A stretch of 42,209 nt of DNA. Source: CAYVFC01 sp964450715 (GTDB lineage: Bacteria > Myxococcota_A > Polyangia > Polyangiales > JAFGIB01). Numbering within the stretch: position 1 is the stretch's first letter; every line of letters begins with the position of its first letter. Positions 8,136-16,135 of this stretch are shown piece by piece. The notes under the pieces are model-generated. The model did no database searches. It was not told the DNA's origin and saw nothing but the letters and a program-made list of their open reading frames with translations. Location of the stretch: positions 1 to 42,209 of the forward strand of contig CAYVFC010000069.1 of assembly GCA_964450715.1 (NCBI GenBank). The letters are read 5' to 3'. The position numbers and the translations under genes are program-made.

Positions 8136-8864
8136 TCAGCCCGTCATCATCCGCAGGCGCAGCAACTGCACCGCATTGGCCCAGATGGTGCGCAGGTTGT
8201 TCACCTTGGACTTACCCTCCCGGCGGGGGAGGATGGTGATTCGCTGTCTGTCGATCGCGTGTCCGGCGCGGTGCGCCCTGAGGATCAGCTCGAGCATGAT
8301 CATCTGACCGCGCCCCGTGCTCTTGAGCTCAAACCGTTCGAGCAGCGACCTCCGAAACATGATGATCCCGCGAAATTCGGGCAGCGAGCCCATCAGTAGG
8401 CGGAACAGAACGCGCTCCGCTCGAGAGAGCAGCTCCGAGACGGCGTCGCGGCGCTCCTGCTCCGTGTATCCGAGCACCAGGTCGACCCGCCGGTTCTTCG
8501 CCAGGTAGTGCCCGATCACCGAAGGCGAGAACTGGCCGTCCGCAGGAAAAAAGGTCACGAAGTCCCCGCGACACTCGCGAAACGCCGTCCGGTAGACCTC
8601 TCCCAGCCCCAGGTTGCGCGGGTGATTTGTCACCCGTATTTTCCGGTCTCTTTCGGCCCAGCCGGCCGCGATCTCCCCGGTCCGGTCGGCGCTTCCGTCG
8701 TCGATCAGCAGCACCTCGTAAGACACCCGCAATCGTTCCAGCTCCGCGGCCAGCTCCTCGATAACGGCGTCCAGGCTCTTCTCCTCGTTGTAGGCCATCA
8801 CGGCGACGGAGAGCTCGGGAGGCTCTCTGCCGGACGGCGTATCGTTCCTGTTCGTATCGGTCAT
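8136..8864 (-). CDS. Glycosyltransferase family 2 (DPM1-like)
   Basis: Cytoplasmic GT-A glycosyltransferase of about 242 residues, resembling dolichol/polyprenyl-phosphate sugar transferases. The N-terminal strand LSVAVMAYNEE, the nucleotide-binding IDDGSADRT and the FFPADGQFSP segment at the DxD position are all seen. No C-terminal membrane helices are present, so it would act as a soluble or peripheral enzyme, probably on a lipid phosphate acceptor. The start is uncertain. ATG at 8864 starts close to the conserved domain but has a weak ribosome site. A TTG at 8924 would overlap the ATP-grasp stop as TTGA, as seen elsewhere in this cluster, and add 20 residues. The next gene is the PAP2 phosphatase. 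Confidence 0.85.
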   Translation of the reverse strand: MTDTNRNDTPSGREPPELSVAVMAYNEEKSLDAVIEELAAELERLRVSYEVLLIDDGSADRTGEIAAGWAERDRKIRVTNHPRNLGLGEVYRTAFRECRGDFVTFFPADGQFSPSVIGHYLAKNRRVDLVLGYTEQERRDAVSELLSRAERVLFRLLMGSLPEFRGIIMFRRSLLERFELKSTGRGQMIMLELILRAHRAGHAIDRQRITILPRREGKSKVNNLRTIWANAVQLLRLRMMTG

Positions 8865-8920
8865 CTGCTGGATCGTCTGTACCGGGGCGTTTCGCCCTTC
8901 TTTCGTCTTCGGGGTCGCCG

Positions 8921-10021
8921 TCAAGCCCGTTTCCGGGAAGCGGGGGCAGCCGCGGTGGGGATATCGCGCCTGCCCACGAACGACTCGCATACCCCGCGCA
9001 AGACCATTCCCGACTGGTAGGGGAAGTGGGGCTCGATCTTCCGGCCCAGGACCTGCCGGTCTATCAGAACGTCCGGCTCGTTATAGCCCGCCAGCGCCCG
9101 GCAGGAAGTGGTTCCGGAAAAACGCGGGTTGATCTCGAAGACATGGATCTCGCCGCGGTGGATCCGGCACTGGACGTTGACTACCCCGCGGCAGCCCAGG
9201 CGAAGCGCGATGCGTTCGCAGATCCGGGTGACCTCGGGAAAGCGTCCGATCTCTCCCTGGGAGACCCCGCTGCTGACGACCAGCATCGGTACGGGCGCTT
9301 TGCCTCGCGCGAGCCCCGGAAGCCTGGCCCGGTTGCTGATGGCCGTTTCGATATTCCGCTTCACCGCTATCGAATTGATGAGCTCTCCCTGCATGGAGAG
9401 CAGCACGCCTACGGTGTACTCAGAGGAAGCGTCCCCCACGTACTGCTGCAACAGCAGGCGACCTCCCAGCGAGAGCAGGTAGCTCCCCAGCGAGCGCAGC
9501 TCCCTGCGATTGCGAACGATGAACACGTCTTTCGATCCGCCGGTACCCACGGCCGGTTTGATAAGGGCGGGGAAGAACGGCGCTCGCTCCAGGTCCCGGG
9601 GCGAACAGAGCGCGACGGTTCTGGGATGGTTGAAGCCGTGTTCGGAGAGCCAGGCACAGGTTTCGAGCTTGTCCGAACAGATATCGATTACCCGGCGCGG
9701 ATTGATGGGAAGGAGAAGCCCCTCGGCTAGGAACCGCTTTCGCGCCCGGCTGATCCGGCCGAGCTCGGGATCGGAGCCCGGGAAGAGCGCCTTGACCGCG
9801 TGCCGGCGGCAGAGCCGTAATAGGGTTTCGACATAACGCCGATCGGTCGCCCGCGGAACCAGGTAGGGGTAATCGACCTCGTACAACGCCTTGCTGACCG
9901 GGGTGACGTCCGTTCCGACGATGCGGTACTTCGGGCCGGCCTGCCGCAGCGCCTTCACCACCTGCTCGCCGACGCTGCCGCCGCCCACGCCGGTTACCAG
10001 TACCGTAATCTTCCCGTTCAT
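8921..10021 (-). CDS. ATP-grasp enzyme, CarB/PylC-like
   Basis: A 366-residue ATP-grasp ligase. Residues 1-100 form a Rossmann-like pre-ATP-grasp domain beginning VLVTGVGGGSVGEQ. The ATP-grasp core covers about 110-320, with a lysine in PALIKPAVGTGGSK (Lys156) and the metal/phosphate site FEINPRFSG (Glu296, Asn298, Arg300). The family joins a carboxylate to an amine or other nucleophile through an acyl-phosphate. Its arrangement resembles the carbamoyl-phosphate synthase/PylC branch and ATP-grasp genes in polysaccharide clusters. The ATG at 10021 overlaps the phosphoesterase stop (ATGA), indicating translational coupling. Substrate unknown; the neighbours suggest amidation or aminoacylation of a sugar or lipid-linked glycan. 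Confidence 0.85.
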   Translation of the reverse strand: MNGKITVLVTGVGGGSVGEQVVKALRQAGPKYRIVGTDVTPVSKALYEVDYPYLVPRATDRRYVETLLRLCRRHAVKALFPGSDPELGRISRARKRFLAEGLLLPINPRRVIDICSDKLETCAWLSEHGFNHPRTVALCSPRDLERAPFFPALIKPAVGTGGSKDVFIVRNRRELRSLGSYLLSLGGRLLLQQYVGDASSEYTVGVLLSMQGELINSIAVKRNIETAISNRARLPGLARGKAPVPMLVVSSGVSQGEIGRFPEVTRICERIALRLGCRGVVNVQCRIHRGEIHVFEINPRFSGTTSCRALAGYNEPDVLIDRQVLGRKIEPHFPYQSGMVLRGVCESFVGRRDIPTAAAPASRKRA

Positions 10022-10734
10022 CGCCGTCGGTCCCGAACGAGCGTGCCGTAAACGCGCGCGCCGCCCCGACGGGCGAAGCAGGCCCGTACCGAGCGGTGAA
10101 TCGAGCCCCGGTACTGACGCAGAAGCGGTGCCGGATCAAAGGGAATGCGATGGATGCTGCAGGCGCCGCTGCCGGAGTCGAACAGCGCGCAGCAGGCCAG
10201 GTCGCCCCGGTCGCGGGGCAAGCCGCAGGAGCCGACGTTGACCAAGGTGAGAGGCCCGCGTTTCTTGATAAAGGGTCGATGCGTGTTGCCCATGAAGACG
10301 TAATCGTAGGGAAGATGGCGGAAGCCCGAGAGGTCCGAGTCCGGATAGGCATAGCCCTGCAGCGGATCCCAGGGCGTGCCGTGCACCAGCAGTACCCGCT
10401 GGCGGTTCGCCGCTAAGGCGCGATAGGGCAGTAGAGAGGCGAGCCAGCCGCGGGTCTTCGCCGTCAGCCGTTTCCTACACTCCGCGATGCGATATACGGC
10501 ATCTTCGCCATCGCGGATGCGGAGCGCGCCCAGCAGCATGGCGTCGTGATTACCCAGCAGGCAATCGATGCCGTCGGACATCAGCGCCCCGACCACCGCG
10601 CGCGGATCCGGCAGGTACCCCACGGCGTCGCCGAGGAAAAAGACGCGCTCGACACCACGACCCCGCAGGAAAGCCAGACACGTTTCCAGACCGAGGTGGT
10701 TTCCGTGGGCGTCGGATAGCAGGCCTATCTTCAA
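10018..10734 (-). CDS. Calcineurin-like metallophosphoesterase (YfcE-like)
   Basis: A 238-residue cytoplasmic phosphoesterase with the two-metal motifs in order: DAH (Asp8, His10 in GLLSDAHGN), GD in FLGDAVGY, GNHD in LLGNHDAM, H in LLVHGTP, and GNTH in MGNTHRPF in place of the usual GHTH. I start it at TTG 10734: this codon overlaps the epimerase stop as TTGA, GGAG lies nine bases upstream, and the protein then begins just before its first catalytic motif, as in relatives. A longer in-frame version would run well into the epimerase gene. Its stop overlaps the ATP-grasp ATG. It likely removes phosphate from an intermediate of the same pathway. Confidence 0.85.
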   Translation of the reverse strand: MKIGLLSDAHGNHLGLETCLAFLRGRGVERVFFLGDAVGYLPDPRAVVGALMSDGIDCLLGNHDAMLLGALRIRDGEDAVYRIAECRKRLTAKTRGWLASLLPYRALAANRQRVLLVHGTPWDPLQGYAYPDSDLSGFRHLPYDYVFMGNTHRPFIKKRGPLTLVNVGSCGLPRDRGDLACCALFDSGSGACSIHRIPFDPAPLLRQYRGSIHRSVRACFARRGGARVYGTLVRDRRR

Positions 10735-11630
10735 GGGATGTTCTCCAGGGCGTTCAGCCACTCTCTTATACCCTCGGCCAGCGATAGAGAAGGAGACCAG
10801 CCGAGAATTCGCTTCGCCTTCTCGATAGAGACGACCGCCCGGTACTGCTCTTGGGCATCTATCTCTCCCGAGGGCCTGACTTGGCTGCCGGAAGCGCCGA
10901 CCGCATCGACCACCAGCCGGGCGAGATCCTTCATGCAAATGGGCTGGCCGCTGGCGATGTTGAAAACCCCGCCGATAGCCTCGTCTTCGAGCGCGGCCAG
11001 CATCGCCCGGGCCACGTCCTTCGCCGAGACGAAATCCTGGGTCCGCGATCCGCTTCCGTGATAGAGCAGGTCATCACCTCGCCTCGCCCGCTGGATGAAG
11101 GTGCTCAGCACGGTCGGCTTGCGTTGCCGGGGGCCGTACGGAGAGCTGATCCGGAATATGACAGAACGGCGGACGCTGTCCGAGCACAATCTTTCGCCGG
11201 CGACCTTCTGGCCCAGGTAGGGGCCGGGAGGAGCGAGAGGGCTGTTTTCGTGCCAGGGATAGCCCTCGCTGCCGTAGACGCTGGTGCCCGATAGATAGAA
11301 GAGACGCAGTCCCGCCTCGCGGCAGAACGATACGATCCGTCGATCCATGACGGAGTTCGGGCCGGCGACCCGCGAGGCGTCCTCTCCGTGAAACTCCCGC
11401 GGAGTGACCGCCGCGCAGTGTATGACCGTCTCCACGGCGAGGGAGCGGAGCACCGCCTCGTTATCGTCGCCGAGCAGATCGGCGACGACGCTTCTGGCGC
11501 CAATAGCCGTTGTAAAGGGCAGGCGATCCAGGGCGATGACGTCGTGACCCGCTTGCGCCAGGCAATCGACGGCGGAGCTGCCGATCAGGCCGTCGGCCCC
11601 GGTCACCAGCACCCTTTTCATGCGGCGCAT
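10731..11630 (-). CDS. NAD-dependent epimerase/dehydratase (extended SDR)
   Basis: A 299-residue extended short-chain dehydrogenase, a nucleotide-sugar epimerase or dehydratase by family. The Rossmann motif TGADGLIGSS is at the N-terminus, followed by the catalytic Ser/Thr region LSGTSVYGS and the YxxxK pair in GPYLGQKVAGER. RISSPYGP, a typical extended-SDR substrate-loop motif, follows. Two ATGs three codons apart (11630, 11621) are possible starts and neither has a strong ribosome site; an upstream gene ends 17 bases before. The 3' end overlaps the phosphoesterase start. It probably makes an activated sugar for the glycan built by the neighbouring GT2 and GT-C proteins. The precise sugar cannot be told. 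Confidence 0.87.
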   Translation of the reverse strand: MRRMKRVLVTGADGLIGSSAVDCLAQAGHDVIALDRLPFTTAIGARSVVADLLGDDNEAVLRSLAVETVIHCAAVTPREFHGEDASRVAGPNSVMDRRIVSFCREAGLRLFYLSGTSVYGSEGYPWHENSPLAPPGPYLGQKVAGERLCSDSVRRSVIFRISSPYGPRQRKPTVLSTFIQRARRGDDLLYHGSGSRTQDFVSAKDVARAMLAALEDEAIGGVFNIASGQPICMKDLARLVVDAVGASGSQVRPSGEIDAQEQYRAVVSIEKAKRILGWSPSLSLAEGIREWLNALENIP

Positions 11631-11647
11631 GATAGCCGCCGGCGGTT

Positions 11648-13162
11648 CTACTGGGAAGCGCCGGTAGCACCCGGCGGGCCTGGCAGGGAGATGCCGGCGG
11701 CTTCCGCCTCGCCGGCCAACTCGCGCGCTTCCGCCACACGGCCGAGCTCAATGAGAAGCCGTATGCTCTCTTTCCACGGGCCGGGAAACCTGGGATCGAG
11801 CTTTCGCGCCGCCTCGGAGTGGCGAAGAGCCGACGGGTAGTCTTCGCGTTGCTTGTAGTGGAAGACGAGGTTGAGGTGAGGGGTGGGGGTGTGGGGAAAG
11901 TCGCGAGCGAAGGCGAGGTTCAGCGCGATGTCGTCGCGCCAGTCGGGATTGCGCGCCGCGGTTCGCAGGGCGAACACCGCCAGCAACAAGCCCAGCACGA
12001 GTAGTGAAGCCCGGCTCCGATCCCATCGCGCGATGACGGCGAAGAACAGGCAGAAGCCCGCGGAAGGAAGGTAGAGAAAACGTTCTGCCGCGACGTTCAA
12101 GATGGGAACCAGCTGAGCAACGGGCAGCAGGGTGATCGCGACCCATGCCAATCCGAACGCCGCTGTTCTGCGCTTGCCCAGCCAGAGGGCGACGATGGCT
12201 GCACAGAGAAAAACGAGAATGAACGCGCCGCCGAGCACGTCCAGGTCGAGCAATCTGTCCGTGGCCGATACGATGTACCAGTCGTAGAAGGGGCAGAGAA
12301 AAAGGGGGAAGAGCAGCAACTGACCGTAGAGAACCACCACCTTGAGCATGGTCAGCGCCACGACCTGGGCCGGCGCATCGCCGAAGAAGCCGAAGCCGCT
12401 GCCCTGGAGCAGAAAGTGACGCACCGCTAGGTAGCCGAGCAATCCCAGCGCCGAGAAAGCGTAGGTGGGCAGGTGAAAACGCCGCCGCCCGACCCCTTCC
12501 CGCAGCGCTAGGTCGTAAAGCGGCAGCAGCAGCGGAGCCGAAAGCGCGTTTTCCTTGGACAGAAAGCCGGCGAGCAGGGCCAGCGATATCAAGGCCGAGC
12601 GCGACCAGGAGAAGCTCTCCATGTGCAGGCGAACCGCGCAGAGCACCGCCAGCGTCGCCAGCAGGGTGGTCTGATAGGTGGCCGGGTTCAACACCTCGGA
12701 GTGCACGGGGTGTACGGCGAAGACAAGGGCGGCGACCAGCGCGCCCCGGTGGCTGCTCTCGATCTCCGAGCGACCGGAGGGAGACGCGACTGCGGCGTTT
12801 CGGGCGAGCCGGCTCGCCATCGAGTAGACCAGGAGCGAGATCGACGTGTGCAGCGCTATGCTCACCGCGCGCCAGAACGCGGGAACGTAACCGAACAGCG
12901 CGTACTCGAATGCGTAGAGCGTCATGGAGAGCGGACGGTAGTACCCCGCGTTCATGGATCCGTAGAACTGCGAATCGATGGTGCCGCCCCAGGCCCCTAA
13001 AAAGAAAGAACCGATATTGGACAGGGAGCGGATATCTCGGTTGCCGAGCACCAGATAGGCATCGTCCACCGTGAAGCCGTTGCCCAGGGCGTTGACGAAA
13101 GGAAGGACGGCGGCAGCGACCACGGCGACTATTTTTACTCTTTCTATCGCATGGTCGTTCAT
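11648..13162 (-). CDS. TMTC-like GT-C membrane glycosyltransferase with C-terminal TPR
   Basis: A 504-residue polytopic membrane protein resembling the TMTC branch of protein O-mannosyltransferases. Seen: an acidic pair in the first extracytoplasmic loop (GFTVDDAY, Asp33-Asp34), YYRPL (74-78), HPVHSE (151-156), SKEN (202-205) and ERFLYLPSAGFC (about 370), the last two matching conserved TMTC segments. About ten hydrophobic helices precede a soluble tail (about 410-495) with TPR-like helices. GT-C enzymes use polyprenyl-phosphate sugars outside the membrane, so a donor made by the adjacent GT2 is a sensible guess. The gene lies 48 bases after the acyl-CoA synthetase and 17 before the epimerase. 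Function as glycan or protein glycosylation is inferred. Confidence 0.75.
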   Translation of the reverse strand: MNDHAIERVKIVAVVAAAVLPFVNALGNGFTVDDAYLVLGNRDIRSLSNIGSFFLGAWGGTIDSQFYGSMNAGYYRPLSMTLYAFEYALFGYVPAFWRAVSIALHTSISLLVYSMASRLARNAAVASPSGRSEIESSHRGALVAALVFAVHPVHSEVLNPATYQTTLLATLAVLCAVRLHMESFSWSRSALISLALLAGFLSKENALSAPLLLPLYDLALREGVGRRRFHLPTYAFSALGLLGYLAVRHFLLQGSGFGFFGDAPAQVVALTMLKVVVLYGQLLLFPLFLCPFYDWYIVSATDRLLDLDVLGGAFILVFLCAAIVALWLGKRRTAAFGLAWVAITLLPVAQLVPILNVAAERFLYLPSAGFCLFFAVIARWDRSRASLLVLGLLLAVFALRTAARNPDWRDDIALNLAFARDFPHTPTPHLNLVFHYKQREDYPSALRHSEAARKLDPRFPGPWKESIRLLIELGRVAEARELAGEAEAAGISLPGPPGATGASQ

Positions 13163-13210
13163 CGCGAGCTTCGCCCCCCTGCCGGATCCGGCCGGACGGT
13201 CGCGCCCGGC

Positions 13211-14638
13211 TCACTCTTCTCGTTTCCTAAGATACTCTCCGTACTGCCTCATCTTAAGCAATACCCTGGCGGCCAGGCGAAATTCCGGGAAGACCGCCGC
13301 GCCGTGCTCGCTCAACCACTTCATGGCTTCGGTTCGCACGCTATCCAGCTGGTCGTCGTCGTCGTTTTCCAGGACGAAGAGCAGGGGTTTGTGCAGCCGC
13401 TCTCTGCATTCAAGAGCGTAGGAGAGATACATGCTCACGCCGCTCGGTCCGCGATCGCGGTAGACCCAGGTAGGCATGATGGTCCAGATCAGCGCATCGA
13501 TGTTCGCCTCGTCGCGCAACAGCTCCATGACCCGCAGCAAGTTCTCCTGGTTGCGGATATAGGGGAGGATGTCCAAAGGATTCTTGACGCTGGTCCCATG
13601 CACGGGAACGAACGGTGCAAAACCGGCAATCGTGGCCTCGGAGAGCTGGGGCACCGATATTCCCTCCTGCTCGGCGAAGTCCGTGGTGGTGACCGATCCG
13701 CCCCCGGCGCCTCCCAGCAGCGCCGCGTTCACCCCATCCGGAAGCGGCAGGATCTGCAGTGCCCGCAGCGTAAAGACCATCTCCTCCACGGAGCCTACCT
13801 GCACGATCCCAGTTTGAGCGCAGAAAGCATCCCAGATCCTCCGGGATCCGGCTATCGCCGAGGTATGCGAAAGTGCGGCGCGCGAGCCGGCCTCGGTCTG
13901 TCCGCCTTTCCACACCACCAGCGGTTTGTGCGGAACCACTTCTCGAACGGCTTCCAGCAAGGACCGGCCGTCCTTCAGCCCTTCCAGGTAGGCGCCGATG
14001 ACCCGCGTATTTTCGTCGCGCGCGATATGGCTGAGGAATTCGTGGGCCTGCAGGTCGCAGGCATTGCCGAAGCTGATGACCTTGCTAAATCGCAGCCCGA
14101 CCTGCTGGCCCTTGCGGATGGTCCGGTAGGCCATCTGCCCGCTCTGCGAGAAAAAACCTACCTGGCCCGGTTCCGCCGGAAACTCGCTGCTCCAGGAGAG
14201 CCCTCCGGCCGGACAATATACCCCCATGCAGTTGGGGCCGATGATCCGCGCGCCTCCACTGCTGGCCACCTCCACCAGTTCCTCTTCCATCCCGGCGAGA
14301 TCCTCGCGCCCCGTCTCGGCAAACCCGGCCGTCAGCAGATGGATGAACTTGACCCGCTTTTGCGCGCACTGGCGTACGGTCTCCAGTACCGCTCCGGAGG
14401 GAATGGTAAAGACGGCCAGGTCGATCTCGTCGGGTATGTCGAGGACGCTCTTGTATGCCCGAAATCCGAGCACGTTTTCCGCACTGGGATGTACGGGATA
14501 TATAGCGCCCCGAAATCCCATCTTGATCGATCCGGCGATCCAGGAATTGCCGCTACTCCACTCCCATGTCTTCCTGGTGGAGGCACCCACCACCGCCATG
14601 CTGCTAGGGTGGAAGAGTCGGTTCAGATCGTCGTTCAT
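13211..14638 (-). CDS. ADP-forming acyl-CoA synthetase alpha-type protein
   Basis: A 475-residue protein with a CoA-binding Rossmann domain (from residue 10, SSMAVVGAS) followed by two succinyl-CoA-ligase-type domains, the layout of the alpha part of NDP-forming acetate-CoA ligase. The phosphohistidine is visible in ALSHTSAIAG (His258), matching the catalytic His of archaeal ACD alpha. These enzymes interconvert acyl-CoA, ADP and phosphate with acid, CoA and ATP. ATG 14638 is chosen because GAGG lies seven bases before it; an in-frame extension to 14746 would overlap rsmA and looks non-coding. No beta/ATP-grasp subunit of the matching type is adjacent; the ATP-grasp gene 3 kb downstream belongs to another branch. 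It may pair with a distant beta subunit. Confidence 0.85.
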   Translation of the reverse strand: MNDDLNRLFHPSSMAVVGASTRKTWEWSSGNSWIAGSIKMGFRGAIYPVHPSAENVLGFRAYKSVLDIPDEIDLAVFTIPSGAVLETVRQCAQKRVKFIHLLTAGFAETGREDLAGMEEELVEVASSGGARIIGPNCMGVYCPAGGLSWSSEFPAEPGQVGFFSQSGQMAYRTIRKGQQVGLRFSKVISFGNACDLQAHEFLSHIARDENTRVIGAYLEGLKDGRSLLEAVREVVPHKPLVVWKGGQTEAGSRAALSHTSAIAGSRRIWDAFCAQTGIVQVGSVEEMVFTLRALQILPLPDGVNAALLGGAGGGSVTTTDFAEQEGISVPQLSEATIAGFAPFVPVHGTSVKNPLDILPYIRNQENLLRVMELLRDEANIDALIWTIMPTWVYRDRGPSGVSMYLSYALECRERLHKPLLFVLENDDDDQLDSVRTEAMKWLSEHGAAVFPEFRLAARVLLKMRQYGEYLRKREE

Positions 14639-14742
14639 GGCCACACCTCGAGTGCTGTGCGCTGCGAAAAGGTCGATGCGACGGCCAGGCCAGCGCTGGG
14701 GTTCGTTCGCGTCTCGTGGTGCGCAACTGGTCAGACGTCGGG

Positions 14743-15588
14743 TCACGCCTGTTCCCAGGCGTCGGCCAGCTGCGCGAACTCCTCGACGCTCAGGGTCTCT
14801 CCCCGTCGGCGACCATCGATGCCGGTTCGCCTCAGGGCCGCGTCGACACGCTCCGCGTCCGCTACCGCCGATTGTAGCAGAGCATTGCGCAGGGTCTTGC
14901 GACGATTCTGAAAAGCGGACCTGACCAGTAGACGAAAGGACTCGGTTTCACGGGAGCGAGGTATGTCGAGCGGCTCGAGCCTTACGACCACGCTATCGAC
15001 CTTTGGCCGTGGGTAGAAGCTGGACGCCGGTAAAGCGAAAAGGGCGGAAACGCCGAAAACCGACGAAGTAAATACCGTCAGCGCGCCATAAGCAGCCGTA
15101 CCCGGCTCGGCTCGCAGGCGCTCACCAACCTCGCGCTGGACCGTCAAAACCGCCCGCGCCAAATGCTGGCTGGACTCGACCAGGTGCTTGATGATGGCTC
15201 CGGTTATGGCGTACGGAAGGTTGCCGACGACGCAGACCCGACCGGTCCGCTCCGGGACGAGCGCGCCGATTTCGACGCGGGCGGCGTCGGCGGCTACCAC
15301 CCGGACGGCGGCCATCGGAGCGAATTCCTTCTGCAATATCCCCACCATCCTCCGGTCGCGCTCAACGGCCACCACGCTGGCCCCGGCTCGTACGAGCGCT
15401 CCGGTCAGGGTACCGACGCCGGCGCCCAGCTCCACTACCGGCTCGCCTTCCCGTAGCACCGCCGCCCGCGCTATATCGTCAGCGACAACGCGAGAAACCA
15501 GAAAGTTCTGTGAGAAGGAGCGTCGCGGGGCGATACCATGGCGCCGCAATACGCTTCGCGGATCCTCCCATCTGGGCTCGTCCTTCAT
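14743..15588 (-). CDS. rsmA: 16S rRNA (adenine-N6)-dimethyltransferase RsmA/KsgA
   Basis: A 281-residue SAM-dependent rRNA methyltransferase that dimethylates two adjacent adenosines in the 3' terminal helix of 16S rRNA late in 30S assembly. Diagnostic segments: SQNFL near residue 26, the SAM motif VELGAGVGTLTG (about 52-63), the VEADR-type acidic strand VVAVERDRR, and the catalytic NLPY. The C-terminal helical domain contains FQNRRKTLRNAL, typical of RsmA. Length is normal for the family. It begins the long minus-strand run and is 104 bases upstream of the acyl-CoA synthetase; functional linkage with the glycan genes is not implied. Confidence 0.95.
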   Translation of the reverse strand: MKDEPRWEDPRSVLRRHGIAPRRSFSQNFLVSRVVADDIARAAVLREGEPVVELGAGVGTLTGALVRAGASVVAVERDRRMVGILQKEFAPMAAVRVVAADAARVEIGALVPERTGRVCVVGNLPYAITGAIIKHLVESSQHLARAVLTVQREVGERLRAEPGTAAYGALTVFTSSVFGVSALFALPASSFYPRPKVDSVVVRLEPLDIPRSRETESFRLLVRSAFQNRRKTLRNALLQSAVADAERVDAALRRTGIDGRRRGETLSVEEFAQLADAWEQA

Positions 15589-15750
15589 GCCGGTGCCGGC
15601 TCGAGCGATTCCCCGGTGTCCGGCCGACGATTTCGTTTTTCCGTCGCGGCCCTTTTACTTGCGGTGGACGTTTCCCGGTCCATAATTATAGATAGTATTG
15701 GTGGGATCTCGATGGAAGCCACGATTCCGTAAAATTCAGAAAAAAGGCTG

Positions 15751-15930
15751 ATGTTACACCCCTTCATCATCGAGCAGATCCGTAGGCGCGAAGAAGAAGA
15801 ACGCCGACGTAAGCAGCAACCGGCGGTGCGTTTGCCTCTGCCCGAACGGAGAGTGCCGGAGCGTCCGGAGGAGACTCCCACGAACAACGACGACGAAAAG
15901 GATCGCGGCGTCATCATCATCGAAATTTAG
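15751..15930 (+). CDS. Small conserved-looking protein, 59 residues
   Basis: A short frame with ATG at 15751 and TAG at 15928-15930. The product begins MLHPFIIEQIRRREEEE, continues with a strongly charged Arg/Glu helix and a Pro-rich stretch (PLPERRVPERPEE), and ends GVIIIEI. I recall short proteins of this shape (MLHPF start, Arg/Glu helix, Pro-rich middle, hydrophobic acidic end) from Myxococcota genomes, which supports coding; this is memory, not a search. Upstream A-rich sequence with AAGG close to the ATG is a weak ribosome site. It lies between divergent rsmA and the kinase gene. No function is known to me; the charged N-terminal helix suggests protein or nucleic acid contact. Confidence 0.6.
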   Translation: MLHPFIIEQIRRREEEERRRKQQPAVRLPLPERRVPERPEETPTNNDDEKDRGVIIIEI

Positions 15931-16135
15931 AGCACGTCTACAAATCCTCCCTTCGTCTTTCGGGGGGGAAGCCCCATCTGCTGCGTCGCGCCTCCTCAGA
16001 ACAGGTCCGCTATTCCTGTGTTGACGCTCTTTGCGTCTGGGGCCGCCGCGCTCCGAAATACTCGGTCCGGATTTTTGGGATGTACACTGCCCATACAGTT
16101 AGGAAAACGCGGTTTTCGGCGCTATATTTCCTAGA
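15931..16135 (+). promoter_or_regulatory. Kinase-gene upstream region with palindrome and -10-like box
   Basis: Upstream of the kinase gene a perfect 15-base palindrome (GAAAAC-GCG-GTTTTC, 16103-16117) is followed by TATATT (16124-16129). The TATATT box ends six bases before the GTG start, the spacing expected for a promoter giving a leaderless mRNA, and no ribosome site is present. No good -35 hexamer is seen, so an activator or repressor at the palindrome may control the promoter. This is inference from position only. Confidence 0.35.

Noticed and set aside
13211..14746. Acyl-CoA synthetase start at 14746
   Set aside because: The extra 36 residues overlap the end of rsmA and precede a well-placed ATG with GAGG at 14638.
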